In this document: in pieces, positions 1 through 7,201 of the stretch
How positions within the stretch are numbered: position 1 is the first letter of the stretch
Layout: each line of letters starts with the position of its first letter
NCBI RefSeq assembly: GCF_036345175.1
Contig: NZ_CP107780.1
Span: 2,170,001 to 2,234,000, forward strand
Direction of reading: 5' to 3'
DNA from: Streptomyces sp. NBC_00576
GTDB lineage: Bacteria > Actinomycetota > Actinomycetes > Streptomycetales > Streptomycetaceae
DNA: 64,000 bases
Notes under the pieces: model-generated
Databases searched by the model: none
Seen by the model: only the letters and a program-made list of their open reading frames with translations
What the model was told of the DNA's origin: nothing
Translations under genes and position numbers: made by a program

Positions 1-130
1 CGGTGTAGACGCAGCGGCCGAGGTGCTCGACGAAGGATCCGAACAGCCGCGGATTCACCTCGCCGACGGTGAAGTTGGGGTCCAGATGGACGGCCGCTGC
101 GAGCGGCGGGTGGCTGACGGGGTTGGGCAT
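1..130 (-). CDS. GH51 alpha-L-arabinofuranosidase, N-terminal part (cut by window edge)
   Basis: Translating the minus strand from the ATG at 130 gives 43 residues that run off the left edge. They contain N-P-R-L-F-G-S-F-V-E-H-L-G-R, the hallmark N-terminal segment of family GH51 alpha-L-arabinofuranosidases, which are normally cytoplasmic enzymes of about 500 residues that release arabinose from short arabino-oligosaccharides. No signal peptide is visible, which fits an intracellular enzyme. A GGAG ribosome binding site lies seven bases before the ATG. The gene starts 65 bases after the second permease of the same strand, so it is probably the last or a late gene of the transporter operon. 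This suggests that the imported sugar is an arabino-oligosaccharide. The family call rests on the N-terminal motif only. Confidence 0.85.
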   Translation of the reverse strand, partial: MPNPVSHPPLAAAVHLDPNFTVGEVNPRLFGSFVEHLGRCVYT

Positions 131-195
131 GGGTCACTCCGGGATGGATCGGTGCGAAGAGTGGCGTTCTGTGCGGTTGCCGGGGCGCTCTGCGG

Positions 196-1068
196 TCAGC
201 CCTTGATGCCGGTGTGCGCGACGCCTTCGACCAGGTAGCGCTGCAGGAAGAGGAAGACGAGCACCAGCGGCAGGATGGACACGGTGGCGGCGAGGAACAG
301 CTCGTGGATGTTGACGGTCTGCGCGGTGGTGAAGGTCGACAGGGCCACCTGCACCGTCCAGCTGGACGAGTCCTGCCCGATGACCAGCGGCCACAGGAAG
401 GCGTTCCAGTTGGTGATGAAGGTGATCACCGCGATCGCCGCGAAGAAGCCGGTGGAGTTGGGGACGACGATCCGCCAGTACGTGCCCCAGCTGCCGAGAC
501 CGTCGATGCGGGCGGCCTCCTCCAGTTCCTTGGGGAAGCCGAGGAAGTACTGCCGGAAGAGGAAGGCGGTGAAGCCGCTGAACAGGCCGGGCACGATCAG
601 ACCTTGCAGGCTGGAGACCCAGCCCAGTGACGACACGAGGACGAAGCTGGGCACGAAGGTGACCGCGCTGGGGATCATGAGGGTGGCCAGCACCGCATAG
701 AAGATCTTGTTGGCGTGCCGGTACGGGACGCGGGCCAGCGCGTAGCCGGCCAGGGAGCAGACCAGCAGCTGCCCGGCGGTGCCGAGCACCCCGACGACGA
801 GGGAGTTCCACATGCTGCGCGCCATGGGTACCGCGGGGTCGTTGAACAGCTCGGAGATGTTCTCCCAGTGCAGCTCGGTCGGGAAGAACTTCCAGTTCGT
901 CCCGGTGATGTCGGCGTCGCTGGCCAGGCTGTTGCGGAGCAGCAGGTAGAACGGGACCAGGAACAGCAGCGCCGCGACGACCGCGACGGTGTAGACGGCG
1001 ACGCTGCCGGCCTGTCCGCGCACTGCGCGTGGACGGCCGCGGACCGGGGTGGTGGAGGAGGTGGCCAT
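196..1068 (-). CDS. Carbohydrate ABC transporter permease (MalG/CUT1 type)
   Basis: A 290-residue inner-membrane protein of the CUT1 sugar importer family. The first membrane helix (V-A-A-L-L-F-L-V-P-F-Y-L-L-L) follows a short cytoplasmic N-terminus. The coupling loop is E-E-A-A-R-I-D-G-L-G followed by the W-R-I-V-V-P segment, matching the EAA motif that docks on the ATPase, and the C-terminus ends in G-I-K-G as in MalG-like proteins. The ATG at 1068 overlaps the stop of the upstream permease by one base (TGATG), so the two are translationally coupled. No ATPase gene lies in the operon; Streptomyces CUT1 importers commonly share the MsiK ATPase encoded elsewhere. It is the paralogue of the permease at 19792-20688. 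Confidence 0.93.
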   Translation of the reverse strand: MATSSTTPVRGRPRAVRGQAGSVAVYTVAVVAALLFLVPFYLLLRNSLASDADITGTNWKFFPTELHWENISELFNDPAVPMARSMWNSLVVGVLGTAGQLLVCSLAGYALARVPYRHANKIFYAVLATLMIPSAVTFVPSFVLVSSLGWVSSLQGLIVPGLFSGFTAFLFRQYFLGFPKELEEAARIDGLGSWGTYWRIVVPNSTGFFAAIAVITFITNWNAFLWPLVIGQDSSSWTVQVALSTFTTAQTVNIHELFLAATVSILPLVLVFLFLQRYLVEGVAHTGIKG

Positions 1069-2036
1069 CAGCTGTCCGCCTTTCCGAAGCCGAAGATCCT
1101 GCCCTGCAGCAGCGTCACCATCGTGATGAGTGCCGACAGCACCAGCGCCCCGGCGCTGCCGTGGCCGAAGTCCTGACCCTGCCCGAGGGCCGTGTAGTAG
1201 AGGTAGACCAACGGCGGCCGTGCGTAGGGGGTGTTGGGCAGCAGGTTGTAGAACTCGTCGAACGCCTGGTAGGCCGCGATCAGCATGAGGAGCACCACGG
1301 CGACCGAGGTGGTACGCAGTTGCGGCAGGGTGATGTGCCGGAAGGTCTGCCAGCCGGGTCGGGCGCCGTCCGTCCAGGCCGCTTCGTACAGTTCCTTGGG
1401 GATCTGCTGGAGGGCGGCCAGGAAGAGGATCATGTAGAAGCCCAGCTGGAGCCAGAGCCGTAGGGTGACCAGCACCATCCAGTACCAGGGCGGGGAGACG
1501 GTGCCGATCCAGGCGATGGGTTCGATCCCGAACCAGCCCAGGACGGTGTTGGCGAGACCGAAGCGCACCCCGTTGAAGATCGACAGCTTCCACACCATCG
1601 AGGCCACGACGTAGGAGCACGCGGTGGGTATGAAGAACACCGACCGGAAGAAGGCGCGGGCGACGCGGATGCGGTGGACGAGCAGCGCGAGCGCCAGAGC
1701 CAGGACGTAGGTGAGAGGGACGACGATCAGCGCGAAGAGCGTGAAAGTCCACAGGCTGTCGGTGAACGGCCCTTCGGTGAGAATGTCCGCGTAGTTGTCC
1801 AGGCCGACGAACTTCGTCGGGCTGACCGTGTTCTGGGCCTGGAAGAGGCTCAGGTAGAAGCTCCAGCCGACCGGCACGTAGACGAACAGCAGGAGACCGG
1901 CCAGGAAGGGACCCGCGAAGAGCCAGAAGGTGCGGGTGCTGCCGCGCACCCCGTGCCTGTCACGTTTCGCCTTCACCGCGTGGCCGGGTGGCGCGGTGGC
2001 GCCCGGACGGGCGCCACCGGTGGTGGTGGTCGTCAT
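1068..2036 (-). CDS. Carbohydrate ABC transporter permease (MalF/CUT1 type)
   Basis: A 322-residue membrane permease, partner of the downstream MalG-like protein. After a Thr/Gly-rich cytoplasmic leader comes a first helix (F-W-L-F-A-G-P-F-L-A-G-L-L-L-F). The EAA-type coupling loop reads L-Y-E-A-A-W-T-D-G-A-R-P-G-W-Q-T-F. The length and the order binding protein, permease, permease are typical of CUT1 importers for oligosaccharides. It begins 15 bases after the stop of the solute-binding protein gene on the same strand. The close paralogue at 18830-19795 keeps the same loop (L-Y-E-A-A-A-I-D-G-A-K-P-G). Confidence 0.93.
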   Translation of the reverse strand: MTTTTTGGARPGATAPPGHAVKAKRDRHGVRGSTRTFWLFAGPFLAGLLLFVYVPVGWSFYLSLFQAQNTVSPTKFVGLDNYADILTEGPFTDSLWTFTLFALIVVPLTYVLALALALLVHRIRVARAFFRSVFFIPTACSYVVASMVWKLSIFNGVRFGLANTVLGWFGIEPIAWIGTVSPPWYWMVLVTLRLWLQLGFYMILFLAALQQIPKELYEAAWTDGARPGWQTFRHITLPQLRTTSVAVVLLMLIAAYQAFDEFYNLLPNTPYARPPLVYLYYTALGQGQDFGHGSAGALVLSALITMVTLLQGRIFGFGKADS

Positions 2037-2051
2037 GCTTGTCAGGGCCCC

Positions 2052-3323
2052 TCAGGCGATCTTCTTGAGTTCGGCCTCGACCCGGGTGCGGGCCTTGGCC
2101 ACCTCGGACTCGGGGTTCTTTCCGCTGACCACGGCGTTGTTCACCATGTCCTGGGAAATCGTCGCCATGGCCTGGGTCCAGTACGGGTCGTCGTAGTGCC
2201 CGTTGGTCCCGAAGAGCTTCACCGCCTCGGCGGCGGTGCCGCTCTGCAGCTTGGTGGCCTTCGCCGCCAGGCTCTTGCGCGGGGGGATGTGGAAGCCGTA
2301 GGAGGTGCACCAGTCCTCCTGGAGCTTCGTCTGCTCGATCCACAGCCACTTCACGAACGCCTTGGCCGCGTCGACGTCCTTGGCCTTGGCGCTTACGTAG
2401 GTGGACCAGCCGCCGTTGTAGACCACCGGGCGGCCGGCGCTGCCGATGGCGGGCAGGGGGACGATGCCGAAGTCGTCGCCCAATGCCTTCTGGATGCCGG
2501 GCATCGCCCACAAGCCGCACCACTGCATCGCCGTCAGGCCTTGGATGAACGCCGACGGGTCGAACCAGTCGGTGGGCGCGCCGAGCAGCAGCGTCTTGCT
2601 GGTGTACAGCTCGCGCATCTTCTTCAGGCCCTCGACCGTCGCCGGGGTGTCGAAGGCGACCTTGTGGTCGGCGGTCAGCAGTTCACTGCCGGTGGCCCAG
2701 ACCAGTGGACTGGCCAGGATGTCGCTGCCGGCCTTCAGGCCGAGGTACAGGCCCTTGACCCCGTCCTTGTCGAGCTTGCGGGAGGCGTCTATCAGCTCGT
2801 CGAAGGTGGTCGGGGGCTGGACGCCCGCCTTCTCCAGCAGGCTCTTGCGGTAGTACAGGAACTGCGGGTCGTCGATCATGCGGATGCCGTAGACCTTGCC
2901 GTCAACCGAGTTGGCGGCCAGATCGTTCTCCGTGAAGTCGGACTTCACGTCCGCGATGATGTCGTCCAGCGGCACGATCTGTCCGGACTTGGCCATCTGG
3001 ACGTCGGGGTGGAACTCGAAGACGTCCGGGCCGCTGCTGGAGACCAGGCCGCTGGAGAGCTTGGAGGCGTAGTCACCGGGGATCCACTGCACCGACACGT
3101 CGGCCTTGCTGTACGCCTTCGCGTACCGCAGCGCCGCCTGCTGGGTGCCGGCCTCGCCGTACTGGTGGTACCACTGGCTGATCGCCGCCGTACCGCCGGT
3201 GGAGCCGCCGCGACCGGTGTTCCCGCCGCACGCGGCGAGGAATCCCGCCGCCGCCACGGTGCCGGAGGCGTGCAGGAAGGACCTGCGGCCGAACGATCTG
3301 CTGGGGTTCTGCTCAGGGGACAT
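2052..3323 (-). CDS. Sugar-binding lipoprotein of ABC importer (module 1)
   Basis: A 423-residue extracellular solute-binding protein (SBP_bac_1 type). The N-terminus has F-G-R-R-S-F-L followed by a hydrophobic stretch and the lipobox L-A-A-C near residue 29, so it looks like a Tat-exported lipoprotein tethered to the outer face of the membrane. The chosen ATG at 3323 places the twin arginine near residue 13; the open frame continues upstream to 3590, but that part has no signal peptide logic. It is clearly paralogous to the binding protein at 17547, sharing the D-V-F-E-F-H-P and M-I-D-D-P-Q-F segments. The linked GH51 enzyme and ROK regulator suggest arabino-oligosaccharides as ligand; that is inference. 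Confidence 0.92.
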   Translation of the reverse strand: MSPEQNPSRSFGRRSFLHASGTVAAAGFLAACGGNTGRGGSTGGTAAISQWYHQYGEAGTQQAALRYAKAYSKADVSVQWIPGDYASKLSSGLVSSSGPDVFEFHPDVQMAKSGQIVPLDDIIADVKSDFTENDLAANSVDGKVYGIRMIDDPQFLYYRKSLLEKAGVQPPTTFDELIDASRKLDKDGVKGLYLGLKAGSDILASPLVWATGSELLTADHKVAFDTPATVEGLKKMRELYTSKTLLLGAPTDWFDPSAFIQGLTAMQWCGLWAMPGIQKALGDDFGIVPLPAIGSAGRPVVYNGGWSTYVSAKAKDVDAAKAFVKWLWIEQTKLQEDWCTSYGFHIPPRKSLAAKATKLQSGTAAEAVKLFGTNGHYDDPYWTQAMATISQDMVNNAVVSGKNPESEVAKARTRVEAELKKIA

Positions 3324-3640
3324 GGCTACCTCTGCTGTGAAGAACGGGTGTGGGTCCGGCCCTTGGGGACGGGGCCGAGACGGCTGGTGATGACGCTGTG
3401 GACGGCCGCGGAGTGCGGCCGGATTGAGCGCGACGCGAAGCCCGCAGGGTGGGGGCACGCAATCGGAGGAGGGCATTCCTGCCGCTGACGGGGTTGCAGC
3501 GAGCGGAGCGAGACGCAGGTTATGCGCGCTACACCCCTTCGTCAACAAGCCAGAAAAAGTCTGTGCACGGCAGTTCCAACGGCACGCCACCCGTGGTTAC
3601 GATCAGGCGCCCAAGCCCCATCGAGCACAGGACAGCGCCG
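3324..3640. promoter_or_regulatory. Divergent promoter region between module 1 operon and ROK gene
   Basis: This 317-base stretch separates the leftward transport operon from the rightward ROK repressor gene and holds no convincing gene. Its right half is the less GC-rich part. CACCCCTTCGTCAAC at 3532-3546 resembles AACCCCTTGTCGAAC at 15968 and AACCCCTTGCCGAAG at 17434, giving a shared pattern ACCCCTT-N4-AA(C/G). It lies 95 bases before the ROK start. I infer an operator or promoter element for this ROK family. The match in this copy is looser than in the other two. Confidence 0.4.
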
Positions 3641-4825
3641 TTGAAGCGGACGTACCAGGACATACGCCGGACCAACCGTTTCGCGGTGATGCGGCATCTC
3701 ATTGCCTCGGCGCCCGTCGTCAGGCGCGACATCGCCGCGGCCACCGGCCTGTCCGTGGCCACTGCCTCCGACATCGTCAACGAGTTGCACGAGTTCGGGC
3801 TTCTGGCCGAGATAGGACAGCAGGCTTCGGGGGGCGGACGCCCGCGGAACCTTCTCGCGCCCGCCCGCGAGGGCCCCCGGCTCATCGGCGTCGACATCGC
3901 CGAGACCTACGTCCACGTCGAGGTCTTCGATCCGTCTCTGCAGGTTCTGGCCAGAGCCGAGTACGAACTTCACCCGCACGACAACCCGCCGGACTACGTC
4001 GTGGACCGTATCGTCCGCGGAGTCGACGACGCGATCGCGCGGGCCCAGGTGGAGCGCGGCAGGATTCTCGGAGTCGGCGTCAGCATTCCCGGCCAGGTGC
4101 GCGCGGACGGCACAACCTCCGTCTTCGCCCCGAACTGGAACTGGAACGACGTACCGCTGCGAGCCCTGCTCACCGATCGGATCCCTGATCTACCGATCTT
4201 CCTCGACAACCCGCTGCGTGCGAGCACCGTCGCCGAACTGTGGTTCGGTGCCGCCCGAGGACGCGACGACGTCGCCGTCCTCACCCTGGGAACCGGCGTC
4301 GGCGCGGGCCTGGCCGTCCAGGGGGCGCTCTACCGCGGGGCCACGAACACGGCCGGCGAATGGGGCCACACCAACCTCGTCATCGACGGCCGCGAGTGCC
4401 GCCGGGGATGCGTCGGTTGCGTGGAGACCTACGTGGGCGCACCCGGCATCATGCAGCACCTCGCGGAGACCGACCCGGACAGCCCGCTCCTGCACCCCGA
4501 CGACCAGACGGCGACCATCCACGCCCTGGCCGCCGCCCACGCGGCCGGCGACCCCGCCGCACAACAGGTGATCGCCACGACCGGCCGCTACCTCGGCATC
4601 GCCATCGCCAACCTGATCAACCTGTGCAACCCGCAGATCATCGTGCTCACCGGCTGGGTCGCCGACAGTCTGGGAAGCGCCGTCCTGCCGCACATACGCG
4701 CCACCGCCGCCCGCTACGCACTGGCCGAACCCTGGGAAGGCACCGAGATCAGTCTCTGCCCCATCGACCGCAACCCGGTCAGCCTCGGCGCAGCGACCCT
4801 CGTCCTGGAAGGGTTCCTGTCCTGA
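3641..4825 (+). CDS. ROK-family transcriptional repressor (module 1)
   Basis: A 394-residue ROK regulator. I chose the TTG at 3641 because AGGA sits eight bases upstream and because the protein then starts L-K-R-T-Y-Q-D-I-R-R, aligning with the start of the paralogue at 16086; the frame itself is open from 3449. Residues 5-60 form a winged helix-turn-helix (D-I-A-A-A-T-G-L-S-V-A-T-A-S). The rest is a sugar-kinase fold with L-G-T-G-V-G-A-G and E-W-G-H. The kinase aspartate motif is replaced (L-D-N-P-L-R), so it is a sensor and not a kinase. The zinc motif is atypical: C-R-R-G-C-V-G-C instead of C-x-C-G-x-x-G-C. It probably represses the divergent arabinoside transport operon until a sugar ligand binds. 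Confidence 0.9.
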   Translation: MKRTYQDIRRTNRFAVMRHLIASAPVVRRDIAAATGLSVATASDIVNELHEFGLLAEIGQQASGGGRPRNLLAPAREGPRLIGVDIAETYVHVEVFDPSLQVLARAEYELHPHDNPPDYVVDRIVRGVDDAIARAQVERGRILGVGVSIPGQVRADGTTSVFAPNWNWNDVPLRALLTDRIPDLPIFLDNPLRASTVAELWFGAARGRDDVAVLTLGTGVGAGLAVQGALYRGATNTAGEWGHTNLVIDGRECRRGCVGCVETYVGAPGIMQHLAETDPDSPLLHPDDQTATIHALAAAHAAGDPAAQQVIATTGRYLGIAIANLINLCNPQIIVLTGWVADSLGSAVLPHIRATAARYALAEPWEGTEISLCPIDRNPVSLGAATLVLEGFLS

Positions 4826-4901
4826 CACTCCTGCTGTGAGCGGCTCCAGCTTGAGGACGGAACGCCCGCGCGTGCCCAACTGCGCCTGCGACCAGGAACA
4901 T

Positions 4902-4930
4902 TTGACAGTATTTGTTCATTCTTATCTGTT
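4902..4930 (+). promoter_or_regulatory. Probable promoter of the GH97 gene
   Basis: TTGACA at 4902-4907 is a perfect -35 hexamer in an unusually AT-rich patch of this GC-rich window. Possible -10 sequences (TATCTG or TCTGTT) lie 15-17 bases downstream and are weak. The -35 is flanked by GAACA (4896-4900) and TGTTC (4913-4917), an inverted repeat that could be an operator. The GH97 start codon follows at 4970. Confidence 0.4.
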
Positions 4931-4969
4931 TTCAAATCGAAATGCACGCAATGGAGAGGTGCACGAGTC

Positions 4970-6943
4970 ATGGCAGATTCAGCGAGCCACGCCATACCTG
5001 ACCAGCCGTCGGCCGACACCCCGGGACAGCTTTCGCGGCGTCGACTCCTCAAGGGCGCCGCCGTCACCATGGGAGCCGCGGCGCTGGGTGCCGGCGCCGC
5101 CGGGACGGCCGCGGCGGCCGACGCCTCGGTCACCGCGACGGCCCCCGACGGCAGCAACACCATCACGATGTCGCTGACTTCGGGCGCGCTCAGCTGGTCG
5201 GCGAAGCGAAAAGGCGCGACGGTGGTCGGCACTTCGACTCTCGGCCTCAAGCTGAGCGACGGGACGGTGCTCGGCTCCGCCGGCACGGTGATCACCAACT
5301 ACCAGCACTGGACCATCGACAACACCTGGACTCCGGTGTACGGCCGCAACGCGACCGTCCGCGACCGGTACCAGGAGATGCGCTGGAACCTCCAGGACAC
5401 CGCCTCGCTGATCAACTTCAGCCTCCAGATCCGCGCCTACCCGACCGGCGTAGCCTTCCGGTACGTGCTGCTCGACAAGGGCACCGCCACCATCGCCGAC
5501 GAGCTGACCACGTTCGCATTCCCCGACAGCACCCTGGTCTACAGCGCGCGTGACGAGGACCCCTACAACCCGGTCGCGCCCGGCTCGATCCCCTCCACGG
5601 GCACCTCGACCACGGACACCGGCCCGCTGACCGACCTGCCGCTGACCGCCACCTACGCCGGCGGCAGCGTGATCGCCTGCATCTGCGAATCCTCCCGTCT
5701 CAACTTCCCGCGGCTGATGCTCAGCTCCGTGTCCGGGCAGCCGGGCACCCTCGCCGCCTACCTGATGGAGCACACCGCCCGCGGTTCGGGCACGGTCCAG
5801 ACGACCACGACGGTCACCACACCGTTCGCCACGCCCTGGCGGGCGGTGGTGACCGGCTCCACCCACGCCGAACTGGTCGACAACGCCGAGCTGGTGCTCA
5901 ACCTGGCCCCCGCGAACGCGTTGGCCGACACCTCGTGGATCAAGCCCGGCAAGGCCTTCCGGGTACAGCTGACCACCGCCGCCGGGATGGCGGGCGTCGA
6001 TTTCGCCGTGGCTCGCGGCCTGCAGTACATCGAGTACGACGGCGGATGGTACGGCGACGCCGACCACAGCACCGACGCGACGAAGCCGATACCGGACATC
6101 GACCTGCCCTCGGTCATCTCCTACGCCACGAGCAAGGGCATCGGCGTCATCCTCTACGTCGACCGCAGAGCGGCGAGCAACCCCGACAGCCTGTTCGGCC
6201 TCTACAAGAGCTGGGGCGCCGCGGGCATCAAGCTCGGGTTCATCAACGACGGCACCCAGGCGATGACGAACCAGATCACGAGCTGGGTCAGGACGGCGGC
6301 CAAGTACAAGCTGCTGATCGACCTGCACGACGACGTGCGGCCGTTCGGCTACGAGCGCACCTACCCGAACTGGATCAGCATGGAGGGCGTGCGCGGCAAC
6401 GAGCGCTTCCCCACCGCGAGCCACAACGTGACCCTGCCGTTCGCCCGCAACATCGGCGGGCCGCTGGACTACACCATCTGCTACGGCCAGTCGCGGGACC
6501 GGACCACCAACGTCCACCAGATGGCCATGGCGGCGGTCTTCTACCAGCCGCTGAACTTCCTGTACTGGTACGACTCCCCGTCCAGGTTCGCCAACACGTC
6601 CAACTGGCCGGGGCTGCCATGGTTCGACGCCATCCCCACCACCTGGGACGAGAGCCGCGCCCTCACCGGATCGATCGGCCAGTACGCCGCCGTCGCCCGC
6701 CGCCACGGCGACACCTGGTTCCTCGGAGCGATGACCAACGAGACGTCCCGGACCCTGTCGCTCCCGCTGACGTTCCTGGGCGGCGGAACATACACGGCGA
6801 CCGTCTACGCCGACGGCACCCCGGGCACCAGCCCCTACCAGACGCCGGTCGTGGTCAGCACCCGGAGGGTCACCTCGGCCACCACGCTGGACGTGGCGAT
6901 GGCTCCCGCGGGCGGTCAGGCGATCATCCTCAAACCGAGCTGA
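4970..6943 (+). CDS. Secreted glycoside hydrolase family 97 protein
   Basis: A 657-residue exported enzyme. The signal peptide is of Tat type (S-R-R-R-L-L-K-G followed by an Ala/Gly-rich segment ending A-A-A-A near residue 45). It has the three-part layout of GH97 enzymes: an N-terminal beta-sandwich (about 50-320), a TIM barrel (about 330-570, with Y-I-E-Y-D-G-G-W-Y-G and S-M-E-G-V-R-G-N-E), and a small C-terminal beta domain. GH97 contains alpha-glucosidases (inverting) and alpha-galactosidases (retaining). In the strand where retaining members carry the nucleophilic Asp, this protein has Gly (K-L-G-F-I-N-D, Gly 423), so an inverting mechanism is more likely. The ribosome binding site GGAGAGG precedes the ATG. 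It is probably monocistronic. Confidence 0.9.
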   Translation: MADSASHAIPDQPSADTPGQLSRRRLLKGAAVTMGAAALGAGAAGTAAAADASVTATAPDGSNTITMSLTSGALSWSAKRKGATVVGTSTLGLKLSDGTVLGSAGTVITNYQHWTIDNTWTPVYGRNATVRDRYQEMRWNLQDTASLINFSLQIRAYPTGVAFRYVLLDKGTATIADELTTFAFPDSTLVYSARDEDPYNPVAPGSIPSTGTSTTDTGPLTDLPLTATYAGGSVIACICESSRLNFPRLMLSSVSGQPGTLAAYLMEHTARGSGTVQTTTTVTTPFATPWRAVVTGSTHAELVDNAELVLNLAPANALADTSWIKPGKAFRVQLTTAAGMAGVDFAVARGLQYIEYDGGWYGDADHSTDATKPIPDIDLPSVISYATSKGIGVILYVDRRAASNPDSLFGLYKSWGAAGIKLGFINDGTQAMTNQITSWVRTAAKYKLLIDLHDDVRPFGYERTYPNWISMEGVRGNERFPTASHNVTLPFARNIGGPLDYTICYGQSRDRTTNVHQMAMAAVFYQPLNFLYWYDSPSRFANTSNWPGLPWFDAIPTTWDESRALTGSIGQYAAVARRHGDTWFLGAMTNETSRTLSLPLTFLGGGTYTATVYADGTPGTSPYQTPVVVSTRRVTSATTLDVAMAPAGGQAIILKPS

Positions 6944-7201
6944 CGCGACGGACGCGGCTTCCGTCGGTGATGGTGACGCACTTCAGGCGCCGTGGGTCGT
7001 GGAGTTGACGGAGTCGCCGGAGGAGCCGTTGACGTACGACGAGCCCCGCCCCCGCGGCACCCGGAGGCGGCTGCGGGAGACCCCATGTTTCTTGGTCAGC
7101 GATGACATGCGGCGCATCGCCCCGGTGCCCCCAGACATGCTCGCTCCACACCTGAGCCGCATGACCGTCCGTGCTGTTCTGTGCACAATCAGGAGAGAAC
7201 C
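6944..7201. other. Intergenic region between GH97 and GH29 genes
   Basis: Just after the GH97 stop, GACGGA (6947-6952) and TCCGTC (6960-6965) could form a small hairpin, too weak to call as a terminator. The rest should hold the GH29 promoter; two TTGACG hexamers lie at about 7014 and 7029. A 72-codon open frame (6999-7217) has no recognisable features and overlaps the GH29 start, so I do not call it. Confidence 0.4.

Noticed and set aside
1674..3488. 604-codon open frame opposite the permease and binding-protein genes
   Set aside because: It is antisense to well-supported genes and its Gly/Arg/Val-rich composition is that of a GC-rich shadow.
3449..3640. Longer N-terminus of the module 1 ROK protein
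   Set aside because: The extra 64 codons lack homology to the paralogue and would read through the shared promoter motif; the TTG at 3641 has the better ribosome binding site.
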